Positions 8,473 through 16,854 of a stretch of 64,000 bases of DNA are shown here, one piece after another. How positions within the stretch are numbered: the stretch's first letter is position 1; each line of letters begins with the position of its first letter. The position numbers and the translations under genes are program-made. The DNA is from Dyadobacter sp. (lineage in GTDB: Bacteria > Bacteroidota > Bacteroidia > Cytophagales > Spirosomataceae), in contig NZ_JAGIAS010000005.1 in the NCBI RefSeq assembly GCF_017744695.1, positions 186,001 through 250,000 on the forward strand, given 5' to 3'. The notes under the pieces are model-generated. The model made no database searches and had not been told where the DNA came from. It worked only from the letters and a program-made list of their open reading frames with translations.

Positions 8473-9360
8473 TTATTTTTTGGCCAATCCATTGTGGATA
8501 TCGACGAGGATGTGGTGATCATCCCGCACCCAGTTGCCGCTCTGGTATTTCTTATGCTTTGCGGTAAAGAGGTAGTCTTCAAACATATCGTAAGCCTTGT
8601 GCGCTTCCTCGACCGAGTAGAATGACCCCAGCCACGTCGCCGGGATTTTGTCTTTCTTGACTACTCCGACCCCTACATTGTAAAGCTTCACAATACCTGG
8701 GGAAAACTCCATGGAAATATAATCCTGCTCCCTTGCCTGAGCGCTGCTGAGGATGGACGCCGTATGGGCCAGATAGTTGAGCAATCTGGCGCGGATTTGG
8801 GACTCGCTTTCGGATTTTGCAGGTTTGACGCGCCACCAGTTATTTTTTTCAAAGTATGGGTCATCCTGGAAGCGCAGCAGTTTGTGGCCGTATTCTATTA
8901 GCGAAACGCTTTCACTCGGCGAAAACTCGAAGTTAATCAGTCGTGCCCCATTGCCAGCGTAGGAAAAGAATACGCCTATTTCTTCTGTTTTGCGATTCGA
9001 GGTAAGGAAAATGGTGTGAGCGGAGGTATCAAAATCCCATTTCCCGGTGGTGTACTCACCCGCCGTGCCTACCCTTGTGAAAGTACTGTCGGGGAAGAAC
9101 GATATCAGCATATTGTGTCGGTCACCCGGCTCGTATTGCCTCACCGGTTGCCCGTCGGGTTGAACGACTCCCTGCTCGGTTACACTCGCGCCGGAAATCC
9201 GCCAGGTACCTAGCATGTTCGCAGGTTTGGGTTTAATGCGTTCCTCCATTACTTCACGTGGCTGGCGTGCAGGGCGTTTGGAGTCGGTTCGGTAAATGAT
9301 CCCGTGATGCTGCATCATGGTGATCATAATGAAGAGAATGAAGAGTTTCAGGGATGTCAT
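8473..9360 (-). CDS. Exported lipocalin-like protein, function unknown
   Basis: A 295-residue protein with a short hydrophobic leader (LKLFILFIMITMM) at the N-terminus. Residues about 48-150 begin GTWRISGASV and continue through several predicted beta strands (MLISFFPDSTF, GKWDFDTSAHTIFLTS), a pattern seen in lipocalin-like domains of Bacteroidota. The C-terminal half is mixed helix and strand (EEAHKAYDMFEDYLF) with no motif I can name. No lipobox is visible. The gene stands alone, convergent with bestrophin and divergent from the large fusion gene at 9541. It may bind a small hydrophobic ligand in the periplasm, but that rests only on the weak lipocalin resemblance. Confidence 0.75.
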   Translation of the reverse strand: MTSLKLFILFIMITMMQHHGIIYRTDSKRPARQPREVMEERIKPKPANMLGTWRISGASVTEQGVVQPDGQPVRQYEPGDRHNMLISFFPDSTFTRVGTAGEYTTGKWDFDTSAHTIFLTSNRKTEEIGVFFSYAGNGARLINFEFSPSESVSLIEYGHKLLRFQDDPYFEKNNWWRVKPAKSESESQIRARLLNYLAHTASILSSAQAREQDYISMEFSPGIVKLYNVGVGVVKKDKIPATWLGSFYSVEEAHKAYDMFEDYLFTAKHKKYQSGNWVRDDHHILVDIHNGLAKK

Positions 9361-9391
9361 GGCGCGGCTGTTGATGGGGGTTGTATTACCC

Positions 9392-9399
9392 TAAAGTTA
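9392..9399 (-). promoter_or_regulatory. Candidate -7 element for the lipocalin-like gene
   Basis: On the minus strand the sequence reads TAACTTTA, one mismatch from the Bacteroidota -7 consensus TAnnTTTG, about 30 bp before the ATG. TTG occurs about 20 bases further upstream, a fitting -33 position. Confidence 0.4.
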
Positions 9400-9540
9400 G
9401 GAATTTTCTTTCAATCAAATTGAAGTAAACAAGTAGGAACATGAAATATTGAGTAATTCCGGGGTACTTTTTACTTATCTCTCCATATCGGGATGGTCAT
9501 ACTACATCCGTATTTAATCCTAAACCCAGGACTTCTGCTC

Positions 9541-12500
9541 ATGAACTTGCTCAGGTTGCTACCGCTACTGTTCGCTTTTGTATTATTTGGATTTGAAGAT
9601 GATTTCAACCGGTCCGCAACCGAATATGGGACGCCTCGACCTGCCGATACGCCGCTGCGTGCGGTGCAGGATGCCAAAGGCGAAACCATCAGTATTTTCA
9701 GGGGAAGCGAGGCCAAGCCGGTATTGACACAGCATGCAAAACCCGATTTTCGCCCGTATTTGCACCCGATCGTCGCACCCGACGGCAAGGGCATCCTCAC
9801 CGAATACAGTCCGGGCCATCATAAGCACCAAACGGGCATTTACTGGGGCTACACCCGCGTGAACGGCCGTGATTATTTCCATCATCCTGGTGACGGTTAC
9901 TGGAAAAAAGTGTCTTCCAGCGTGATCGAAGCGAAAGGTGCGGAGGTGAAATGGCAGACCGTCTACGACTTGCTCGATTCCACCGGAACAGCCGTATTGA
10001 CCGAGACACAAAACTGGTCGATGCGCGTGAAAGATGGCAAATACCTCCTCGACCTGGAATGGAACGGGGAGGCAAAAACCGACGTGACCATCGGCAAATA
10101 TGATTACGGCGGTCTTTTTGTGCGTATGCCCTGGAAAGAAGGGATCAAAGGCGAGGTGGTGAATGCTGCCCGCCAGAAGAACGAAAAAGCCGAAGGCCAG
10201 GCCGCGATGTGGGTGGACATTGGTATGCAGGTGGAAGGCCGACACGACCTTGCGCACATTGCTATTCTGGATCATCCGTCCAATAAAGGCTACCCGCAAA
10301 CCTGGCGGGTAGACGGCCAGCTGGGCGCGGGACCTGCGCGTGCACGCAAGGGCGATTGGTATATCAAAAAGGGTGAAACCGAAATTATCAAGCATGAGCT
10401 GGTAGTTTACACGGGTGATTTCAAGGACGTTGAGATGAACAAAACATTTGGCGAATTCATCGGTAACACCGGTCAGTATAACACGACCGCGCTCTGGGCA
10501 TTGGCTCAAAAAGAGGGTAGGGAAGCCAAGTTCCTGAGCGCACAGAAAGCAGTGGCCGCGATGACGGTCAAGGATGGCTACCAGGTCAATGCGTTCGCTT
10601 CCGAACCGATGATGACCCAGCCGATGGCATTCTGCTGGGACGACCGGGGCCGGATGTGGATCGCTGAGAACAAAGACTACGAGTCGCGCGGGAAAGGGTT
10701 TTCCAATAATGGCAGCAGCCGCATTCTGATCCTCGAAGACACTGATCATGACGGTGTGGCCGATAGCAAAAAGATATTTATGGAGGGCATTGCATTCCCG
10801 GCTGCATTGGCCGTGGGGTTTGGCGGCGTGTTCGTGGGCGCACCGCCTAACCTGCTGTTTGTACCGGATAAAAACGGCGACGATAAGGCAGATGTCGACG
10901 ATATCGAAGTCAGACTGACCGGCTGGGGGATCCGTGACCGCCACGAAACACTCAACAGCTTTCATTGGGGGCCCGATGGCTGGCTTTATGGCTTGCAGGG
11001 CTTTGCAACGCCTTCCAAAGTAGGTAAGCCGGTTGGAAAAGGTAAGCTTTACAAGCATAACGACGCATTTCCTGAAAATGTCGAGGTGGAAGACGGCGTC
11101 GATATCAACGGTGGTGTTTGGCGTTACCATCCAACGAAGCGAAAATTCGAAGTCGTGGCCCACGGTTTCAGTAATCCCTGGGGTATTGATTATGACGCAA
11201 AAGGGCAGCTGTTTATCACGGCTTGTGTGATTCCCCACCTGTGGCACGTGGTGCCGGGCGGCATTTACCACCGGCAAGGCGGGCAGCATTTCAACCCATA
11301 TGTTTACAATGATATCAAAACCATCGCCGACCACAGTCACAGATCGGCGCATGGCGGTGCACGCATTTACCTTTCGGACGCATTCCCTGCTTCGGAGCGC
11401 GGGAAGATATTCATGGCCAACGTTCACGAGCACGGTATTCTTTCCGACCAGCTGGTACCGAAGGGCTCGGGCTTTTCGGGCAAGCACAGCGATGATTTCC
11501 TGATGGCGAACAATGCCCAGTGGGTAGGTTTCAGTATGGAAATAGGGCCGGAGGGAGGTATGTACATTCTCGACTGGCACGACGCCGACATTTGCGGCTC
11601 CGATGTGCTCAATTCGGAAACCGGCCGGATTTTCAGGGTTATGCCTAAAAATTCCCTTGCCGAAAACTGGAAAGGCCGTTATGATGATTTGAATAAACTT
11701 TCGGATGTTGAACTGGCTGCATTGCAGACCAGCAAAAGCGAGTGGCACGCCCGCCGGGCGCGGGTAATCCTTCAAGGACGTGCGGCAACCGGTAAGATTT
11801 CGGCAGCGGCGGTTGAAAAACTCAATGCGTTATACCAATCCAAAGACAATGCCGACAACCGCCTCCGCGCCATGTGGGCATTGAAAGTGACTGATAATTT
11901 GGATAAAGCGGCGTTGGCGAAGGCTTTGACCGACGCGGACGCGCACGTACGCGCGTGGGCGATCCAGTTTTTGTGTGAGGATGGACAACCCGCGGGCGAG
12001 GTAACAAATCAGTTTGTGCAAATGGCGTCGAATGACCCGTCGCCGGTCGTGCGTTTGTACCTGGCGTCGGCGCTGCAACGCGTGGACATCAATGCAAAAT
12101 GGGACATTGGCAAAGGCCTCCTCGCGCATGCAGAGGACGCACAAGACCATAATTTACCTAAAATGATCTGGTTTGGCCTCGAACCACTGGTAAAGGATAA
12201 CGCTTCGAAAGCGTTGGAACTGGCCGCGGGAAGTAAAATTCCGATGGTAACCCAGTTCATTGCACGCCGACTTGTTGATGCGGATCAGGTCAATACATTG
12301 GTTGCTACACTTGGAAAATCTGCTGCGAATCGCGTTGATATTCTCACCGGCATGCGCGACGGGTTGGAAGGCAGGACGGATATCAAAACACCCGAAAACT
12401 GGAACGCCGTTTACACCAAACTCAAACAAGCCGACAAGCCTACTGCCCTATTGGCCGCTGACCTCGGTCGGCATTTCGGCGATACTGAATCGGCCAAAAC

Positions 12501-13398
12501 TGCATTGGCGACATTGAAAAACAAATCCGCAGCATTGGCGGAACGCAAAAAGGCCTTGCAATCCCTTGCCGCCCGCCAGCGCCCGGAACTCGTAGCAGAA
12601 CTCCCCGCATTGCTGAATGACAATGCATTACGCCTTGATGCTATTCGCGCCGTGGCCTTTTACGACAGCGAGCCGCTGGCCAAGCAACTTCTCGATGCTT
12701 ACCCGAAATTCAATGCGCAGGAAAAATCGGAAGCTGTTCAGACCCTCGCTTCCCGACCAAAATCGGGCTGGCTGCTTACGCAAGCCATTTCAAAAAACAC
12801 CGTCCCCAAAAAGGACGTCCCGACCTACGTAGCCCGCCAGCTTCGCCGCGTCGTCGGTAGCGGTTTTGTGGAGGTTTGGGGGCCGATCGACCACGTTGCA
12901 TTTGACGAAAAGGCCTACAAAAAATACCGCACCCTGCTCACCGACAAGGCCGTAGCCGACGCCAGCAAAACCCAGGGGCGTCTTGTATTTCAGCGTACCT
13001 GCGCGCCTTGCCACAAATTGTACGGCGAAGGCGGCATCATCGGCCCCGAGCTCACCGGCTCCAACCGAGCCAATCTTGATTACCTGCTCGGCAACATCCT
13101 CGACCCCAGCGGCGAAATCCAGGACGACTACAAAATGGTCGTGATCACCACCCGCGACGGGCGCACGTATGTAGGTAACGTTGCGAAGGAAACCGATCGG
13201 CAACTGACATTACGTATTGTGGGACAAGATGCGGTTGCCATCAACAAATCGGATATTCAAACGCGGGAAGTGACCCCGTCGTCGATGATGCCGACCGGGC
13301 TGCTGGATAATCTTTCCGAGAAGGAAGTTACGGAGCTGATTGCGTATTTGAGGACAACTACGCAGGTACCGTTAACGAAAAGTAGCGGAGGAAAATAA
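9541..13398 (+). CDS. PmoA-like (DUF6807) / quinoprotein-type propeller / HEAT / cytochrome c fusion
   Basis: A secreted 1285-residue multidomain protein. A signal peptide (MNLLRLLPLLFAFVLFGF) precedes a DUF6807/PmoA-like domain at about 50-315 (SPGHHKHQTGIYWGY is typical). A PVC-type membrane-bound-dehydrogenase beta propeller follows at about 340-720 (PMAFCWDDRGRMWI, EDTDHDGVAD). Then come HEAT-like helical repeats at about 730-1120 and a C-terminal c-type haem domain with CAPCH (C1154, C1157, H1158), with a possible axial Met in SSMMPTGL. Proteins of this architecture are thought to oxidise sugars or related substrates in the periplasm and pass electrons to cytochromes; the substrate is unknown. 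An in-frame start 48 bp upstream exists, but the ATG at 9541 gives a clean signal peptide. It stands alone between divergent and convergent neighbours. Confidence 0.88.
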   Translation: MNLLRLLPLLFAFVLFGFEDDFNRSATEYGTPRPADTPLRAVQDAKGETISIFRGSEAKPVLTQHAKPDFRPYLHPIVAPDGKGILTEYSPGHHKHQTGIYWGYTRVNGRDYFHHPGDGYWKKVSSSVIEAKGAEVKWQTVYDLLDSTGTAVLTETQNWSMRVKDGKYLLDLEWNGEAKTDVTIGKYDYGGLFVRMPWKEGIKGEVVNAARQKNEKAEGQAAMWVDIGMQVEGRHDLAHIAILDHPSNKGYPQTWRVDGQLGAGPARARKGDWYIKKGETEIIKHELVVYTGDFKDVEMNKTFGEFIGNTGQYNTTALWALAQKEGREAKFLSAQKAVAAMTVKDGYQVNAFASEPMMTQPMAFCWDDRGRMWIAENKDYESRGKGFSNNGSSRILILEDTDHDGVADSKKIFMEGIAFPAALAVGFGGVFVGAPPNLLFVPDKNGDDKADVDDIEVRLTGWGIRDRHETLNSFHWGPDGWLYGLQGFATPSKVGKPVGKGKLYKHNDAFPENVEVEDGVDINGGVWRYHPTKRKFEVVAHGFSNPWGIDYDAKGQLFITACVIPHLWHVVPGGIYHRQGGQHFNPYVYNDIKTIADHSHRSAHGGARIYLSDAFPASERGKIFMANVHEHGILSDQLVPKGSGFSGKHSDDFLMANNAQWVGFSMEIGPEGGMYILDWHDADICGSDVLNSETGRIFRVMPKNSLAENWKGRYDDLNKLSDVELAALQTSKSEWHARRARVILQGRAATGKISAAAVEKLNALYQSKDNADNRLRAMWALKVTDNLDKAALAKALTDADAHVRAWAIQFLCEDGQPAGEVTNQFVQMASNDPSPVVRLYLASALQRVDINAKWDIGKGLLAHAEDAQDHNLPKMIWFGLEPLVKDNASKALELAAGSKIPMVTQFIARRLVDADQVNTLVATLGKSAANRVDILTGMRDGLEGRTDIKTPENWNAVYTKLKQADKPTALLAADLGRHFGDTESAKTALATLKNKSAALAERKKALQSLAARQRPELVAELPALLNDNALRLDAIRAVAFYDSEPLAKQLLDAYPKFNAQEKSEAVQTLASRPKSGWLLTQAISKNTVPKKDVPTYVARQLRRVVGSGFVEVWGPIDHVAFDEKAYKKYRTLLTDKAVADASKTQGRLVFQRTCAPCHKLYGEGGIIGPELTGSNRANLDYLLGNILDPSGEIQDDYKMVVITTRDGRTYVGNVAKETDRQLTLRIVGQDAVAINKSDIQTREVTPSSMMPTGLLDNLSEKEVTELIAYLRTTTQVPLTKSSGGK

Positions 13399-13408
13399 AC
13401 AAAACAAT

Positions 13409-13432
13409 GGCGCGAAGCTCCGGCTTCGCGCC
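13409..13432. repeat. GC-rich palindrome in a convergent junction (member 3)
   Basis: A perfect 10-bp stem (GGCGCGAAGC / GCTTCGCGCC) with loop TCCG, 10 bp after the fusion gene and 20 bp before the end of hicB. It shares the ATGGCGCGAAGCT left end with the 8323 element and the stem core and loop with the 836 element. Confidence 0.75.
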
Positions 13433-13452
13433 GTCTATTTGAAGGTTCAGGC

Positions 13453-13821
13453 TTATCGAAGCCCAAAAACTTCGTCCCCCAGGTCCTGATGCGCCGTTGC
13501 ATATTGTAATACGGATTTAACAAAATCATTTAAGGTGACGTCATATTGTGAAGCGAGTAAGGCAATCTTCTTATGCAGATCAGATGAAACTCGCACGTTA
13601 AAAATACCTTTGTAGGATTTTTCGGGTGACTTACCCAATGCTTTGCAAGTTTCGATGTAATCATCAACGGCTTCCTTCATGCCTTGTTTGAGTTCTTCAA
13701 CCGACGTCCCTTCGAAAGTTACAAGATCATTGACGCCGATCAATTTCCCGAAAAATACTTCATCCGCAGGACTATAATGAATATTGGCGGTGAATCCGTT
13801 GTAGGATAGCGAGTTAACCAT
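13453..13821 (-). CDS. hicB: HicB-family antitoxin
   Basis: A 122-residue antitoxin of the HicAB type. The N-terminal partial RNase H-like fold reads SYNGFTANIHYSPADEVFFG and continues through the conserved G-x-x-D-L-V-T-F-x-G stretch. The C-terminal part (GIFNVRVSSDLHKKIALLASQYDVTLNDFV) is a ribbon-helix-helix-type DNA-binding domain, which would let HicB repress its own promoter. It neutralises HicA by binding its active site. I start at the ATG that gives MVNSLSYNGF; an ATG 15 bp upstream is also possible. Either start overlaps the end of hicA, so the order is toxin first, antitoxin second, as usual for hicAB. Confidence 0.9.
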   Translation of the reverse strand: MVNSLSYNGFTANIHYSPADEVFFGKLIGVNDLVTFEGTSVEELKQGMKEAVDDYIETCKALGKSPEKSYKGIFNVRVSSDLHKKIALLASQYDVTLNDFVKSVLQYATAHQDLGDEVFGLR

Positions 13822-14077
13822 TCTTGATTTTTCCATTTTCTTTTAGAGTTGTGATGATCTGTTCAATCACATATGATTTGACAATAGGAGCAGGATGAGG
13901 TTTGTGTAGTGAGATAATTCGCCTTTGACTATCTGCAAATTTTACTCTGGAACCACCTGTTTTTCCCGGCGGAAGTTCCTCATAACCATAGAATCTGAGG
14001 ATTAGTATCAATTCTTTCCAGAGGAGATTATGCGGCTTGCTCTGGAATCGAGCAAGCAACTTTTCGATTTGACTCAT
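13814..14077 (-). CDS. hicA: HicA-family mRNA interferase toxin
   Basis: An 87-residue toxin of the HicA double-stranded-RNA-binding-like fold, which cleaves translated mRNAs. It shows GGSRVKF and the active-site strand IISLHKPHPA, containing the His expected in HicA. It is slightly longer than the classical ~60-residue E. coli HicA, as is common in Bacteroidota. The 3' end overlaps the hicB start, giving translational coupling. Upstream are a clear -7 element (TATATTTG, minus strand, 14108-14115) and an inverted repeat at the predicted transcription start, consistent with autoregulation by the toxin-antitoxin complex. Confidence 0.88.
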   Translation of the reverse strand: MSQIEKLLARFQSKPHNLLWKELILILRFYGYEELPPGKTGGSRVKFADSQRRIISLHKPHPAPIVKSYVIEQIITTLKENGKIKNG

Positions 14078-14089
14078 ACTGTATAGTGT

Positions 14090-14115
14090 GTAACTGAAAA
14101 TTAGTTACAAATATA
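14090..14115 (-). promoter_or_regulatory. hicAB promoter and candidate HicB operator
   Basis: The minus strand carries TATATTTG (14108-14115), an exact match to the Bacteroidota -7 consensus TAnnTTTG. Directly downstream is the inverted repeat GTAACT-gaaaatt-AGTTAC (14090-14108), which would cover the transcription start. HicB proteins with a ribbon-helix-helix domain bind such palindromes, so this is the likely operator. A second small palindrome (ATACTGTAT) lies between it and the hicA start. Confidence 0.6.
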
Positions 14116-14202
14116 TATCTTCTGCTAGATATTCCAAATTTTCTCAGGAATTTAATGCAGGAATGCCTCGGGAGCTGTGCACTCGCATTGGGGGCGTGGC
14201 GG

Positions 14203-14703
14203 CTATGACAAAGAAAGAGAGAGAATAGAGAAACGGAGTAAAGGCCTAACCAGCAACGACTTTGCGAAAATTTTGCATTCCCGGCCGTAGGCGAGGTAGA
14301 TTGAATCGTCTGATTCGAACTCTGCTTGATGTGACCCAATCACTCGGCCATGCTCGTTCGCTGATATACTGAATTGAAAAGGCTGTTCTACCAGCTGTTC
14401 CTCATCAGGTAACCCAAAGCATTTCTGCGAAGTATCCTCCCATTGAATGAAATGATTCCGTAACGCTTTCACCGTCGGGTATTTCAACTCGCTGCATTTC
14501 ATGCAACAAATGTGTTTTAATCGATGAATGAGGCTGGTAAAGTAGGCGGCTTCTTTGTTCTGAAAGTTGAAGACGTTATGTTCGACAGCCAGGCATTTGA
14601 ATGAGAATTTGACGAGATCGTTGTGAATACATTCTCTTGTTTCAGGCGCGTTAATGTGCTTGGTGTGTTTGCCGACCTTGGGAGGATTGAAATTCTTGGC
14701 CAT
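14203..14703 (-). CDS. Hypothetical protein, partner of the Panacea antitoxin gene
   Basis: A 166-residue protein without a domain I can name with certainty. The N-terminus is basic (PPKVGKHTKHINAP). The middle is helical with several Cys (ICCMKCSELKYPTV), and FQFSISANEHGRVIG resembles the conserved strand-loop of a family of uncharacterised proteins often encoded beside DUF4065/Panacea genes. It overlaps the 3' end of the Panacea gene by 53 bp, so it is very likely translated with it. Panacea domains neutralise diverse toxins encoded next to them, so this gene is a candidate toxin. The C-terminal end is rich in Leu/Ser (FSILSLSLS) and may have drifted; if so, the module is decaying along with its antitoxin. 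Confidence 0.6.
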   Translation of the reverse strand: MAKNFNPPKVGKHTKHINAPETRECIHNDLVKFSFKCLAVEHNVFNFQNKEAAYFTSLIHRLKHICCMKCSELKYPTVKALRNHFIQWEDTSQKCFGLPDEEQLVEQPFQFSISANEHGRVIGSHQAEFESDDSIYLAYGRECKIFAKSLLVRPLLRFSILSLSLS

Positions 14704-15213
14704 CCGATTTCACAAATAGGGAATAATAGTCGTGTATAGTTGTCTTCTCAATCACATTCGTACACGCTTCGTCGGCGGCGAGCTTTCCTTTGGCGATTTG
14801 CCAGGGAACCTCGGCATACGTACTTTGTTCCAGCGCGAATGCGTCTTTGTGAAAATATTCGCTGATCACGTCGATCAGAATCTCCTGAATGCTTGAAGAA
14901 AAAGATCCTTGCAATGCTTGCAGCGAAACTTCGTCGAGATCGTTCCGCTGGATAGGCCTCCACTGAAATGACTTGTATCGCTCGTAAAGGGAGGGCAACA
15001 CAGGCCCGTGAATCCAAGCCTGAAAATCTTCTTCGAAAATAGGTTTGTCGAAAACCGCAATATGCCAGGCTTGCGTATAGAAAACCAGCTTTGGAGCTTC
15101 ATAAGGGTGATCAGACTGCCGGTTGCATTGGAAAATGCGATGAAGTAGTCGGCAAGCCGGTCGACGGCTTCGGGAAGCCGAGATGGTAGGGGAAGGAAAA
15201 CAGCGCCCACCAA
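14651..15213 (-). pseudogene. Panacea (DUF4065/SocA-like) antitoxin, frameshifted
   Basis: Two reading frames together make one SocA/Panacea-type protein. The first frame gives LADYFIAFSNATGSLIT and MKLQ. The second continues KLVFYTQAWHIAVFDKPIF, then EDFQAWIHGPVLPSLYERY, the hallmark region of DUF4065, and runs to the stop at 14651. The switch point is the homopolymer at 15090-15092 (TTT on the plus strand): one extra base there would restore MKLQKLVFY. No good ATG is visible; TTG at 15213 is the best start in the first frame. Panacea proteins act as hyperpromiscuous antitoxins or as adaptors for proteolysis. The gene is either genuinely broken, expressed by slippage, or carries a sequencing error in the homopolymer. 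Confidence 0.7.
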
Positions 15214-15253
15214 ATCCGATTTTCAAACGGTAAGAAAATCCGTAATCCCCAAA

Positions 15254-15490
15254 TCACAAATCCATTTCCTCATCCTCAACCCCCTCAAAATAATTCAAAA
15301 CCGTCATCAACGGCAGCGTAGTCTTATCTGCGGCATTCGAGAGCTGGATCACGGCGCGGTCGATGGAATTCGGGTCGAAGCCGGAGAAATACCCCTCAAC
15401 AACCTCCCCAGGCCGTATCTGGTAGGAAATTGCCTTGTTAATGTATTTCGAAGCGCGCTTTTGGAGGCCGGTCAGTTGCGGGGCGGACAT
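15254..15490 (-). CDS. Small hypothetical protein
   Basis: A 78-residue acidic-tailed protein (ending VEDEEMDL) with a clear ATG start and coding-like base use. The first part is basic and helical (LQKRASKYINKAISY), followed by GEVVEGYFSGFDPNS and a hydrophobic strand. I do not recognise the family. It sits 28 bp upstream of the broken Panacea gene on the same strand and could be transcribed with it, but the break between the two is not informative about function. Confidence 0.6.
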   Translation of the reverse strand: MSAPQLTGLQKRASKYINKAISYQIRPGEVVEGYFSGFDPNSIDRAVIQLSNAADKTTLPLMTVLNYFEGVEDEEMDL

Positions 15491-15589
15491 TTTGGTGGCA
15501 GTTTACTGATTCAAATTATAAATGGGAATGCGTGCGTCCCCGTTTTCAAAGGTAACAGTCGGCAGAAAAGTTTCCGAGAGAGCGCAATT

Positions 15590-16129
15590 TCAAAGATCCG
15601 ATACCATCACGTTGCGCCGCGAGCCGGCTTTGTGACGGTAATCAAAGCCCATTTTTTCGAATAAGGGCTTGAAACCCATGAAGCGGTAGCTCGGCGAATC
15701 GGGGTCGACGGGGTAGGCTTCGACGTGCTTTGCGCCCTGTTTTTTGGCATAACGGATGGCTTCGGTGACCATCTGTTCGGTGAGGCGTTGCTTGCGGTGG
15801 CCTTTGTGGATGAAAAAGCAGGTGATCGACCATACGTTTTCGAGGTCGTTGTCGCCGCCAAGGTCGCGAAAACTCTCGCGCGGGCCTACGGAGCACCAGG
15901 CCACGGGTTCGCCGTCGTGGTAACCGACGAGGCCAATGGGGATTTTGTGGTCTACCTGGCTTTTCAATGCGTTCTTTTTGGCCCTATTGTCGTTGCGCTT
16001 ATCGGTTTCGATTTCGCGCCAGGCCATGCACCAGCAGTAGCTAGGACCGCCTCTGTCCTCGAAAAGTTTTTCGAGATCGGGCCAGGTTTTGTGGTCAACA
16101 GGCTTGAATTGGTATTCAGACTTTTTCAT
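15590..16129 (-). CDS. GNAT-family N-acetyltransferase
   Basis: A 179-residue acyl-CoA-dependent acetyltransferase. The N-terminal part has GGPSYCWCMAW, a Cys/Trp-rich motif of one GNAT subgroup. The core shows LVGYHDGEPVAWCSVGPRE (strands 3-4) and SITCFFIHKGHRKQRL, where the R/Q-x-x-G-x-G/A acetyl-CoA loop is represented by the divergent HKGHRKQRL. AKKQGAKHVEAYPVDPDSPSY and the GF...MGF pair follow as the C-terminal strands. The ATG at 16129 is preferred over one 21 bp upstream that adds only MPAHIAF. The substrate is unknown. It is 39 bp downstream of the YdeI-like gene on the same strand and is probably in one unit with it. Confidence 0.85.
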   Translation of the reverse strand: MKKSEYQFKPVDHKTWPDLEKLFEDRGGPSYCWCMAWREIETDKRNDNRAKKNALKSQVDHKIPIGLVGYHDGEPVAWCSVGPRESFRDLGGDNDLENVWSITCFFIHKGHRKQRLTEQMVTEAIRYAKKQGAKHVEAYPVDPDSPSYRFMGFKPLFEKMGFDYRHKAGSRRNVMVSDL

Positions 16130-16168
16130 AAACGCTATGTGTGCAGGCAATACGTGCGTCGCGTGCGT

Positions 16169-16768
16169 TCAGCGTGGGTGATTGGCGCGTTCGTCGCGTG
16201 AGGCCATTTCCACCGACTGTGCAACACGTTTTCCGCGCGTTTCTGGTCTTTTCGCATTCAAAATCCATTCCAGGATCAGCCTTTTGGATGAGGGCGCAAA
16301 TTTTTCGAAATTTTCAAATGCCGTTGGATTGCGGTCAAACGCCATTTGCAAATCCTCCGGAATTACCGCGTTGCCTGCGCTTTCCAGCGCGTCCCAGGCA
16401 CCAGTTTCCTTCGCGAGATCAATCATCTTCTGCCCTTCGGCACGCATGAGCCCCGCTTCGATCATCCGCGCCGCCCGTTCTTTATTTACGATACTCCATT
16501 TACTTTTCGGGTTACGTTTCGTAAATGTGAGATAAAAGCTCTCTTCGTCGCGCTTTATGGCCTTGCTATCAATCCAGCCGTAGCACAATGCATGCTCGAT
16601 CGATTCCTTGTAGCCGATGCTGGGCGTGGAGCTGTATTTGTGGTAGGTGATCAGGCAAACGGCATCTTTCTTTTCACCATTTTTCGCCAGCCAGTAGCGC
16701 CATTCCTTATTACCCGGCGCCGGAATGGCCTCGATTCCGTTCTTGGTTTCCATTCGAATGCTGTTCAT
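16169..16768 (-). CDS. YdeI/OmpD-associated family protein
   Basis: A 199-residue protein of the YdeI family (bacteriocin-protection type domain). Diagnostic stretches are WLAKNGEKKDAVCLI, SIEHALCYGWIDSKAI and SFYLTFTKRNPKSKWS, followed by the helical ARMIEAGLMRAEGQKMID and the C-terminal LILEWILNAKRPETRGKRV. The family is cytoplasmic; members have been linked to stress and antimicrobial-peptide tolerance, but no reaction is established. It starts with a good ATG at 16768 and is followed after 39 bp by the GNAT gene. Two small enzymes in tandem of this sort are common in Bacteroidota accessory zones. Confidence 0.88.
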   Translation of the reverse strand: MNSIRMETKNGIEAIPAPGNKEWRYWLAKNGEKKDAVCLITYHKYSSTPSIGYKESIEHALCYGWIDSKAIKRDEESFYLTFTKRNPKSKWSIVNKERAARMIEAGLMRAEGQKMIDLAKETGAWDALESAGNAVIPEDLQMAFDRNPTAFENFEKFAPSSKRLILEWILNAKRPETRGKRVAQSVEMASRDERANHPR

Positions 16769-16854
16769 TTTGTGATTGATGCTGGCAAATTAAACCCGAA
16801 CCATGACAGCCCTATGTCAGCAGGTTTCTAGATATTTGGTGAGAACGATAAAAG

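Noticed and set aside
9583..11775. A 730-codon minus-strand open frame
   Set aside because: It lies wholly antisense to the fusion protein at 9541, has no domain pattern, and its His/Val-rich composition is typical of a shadow frame.
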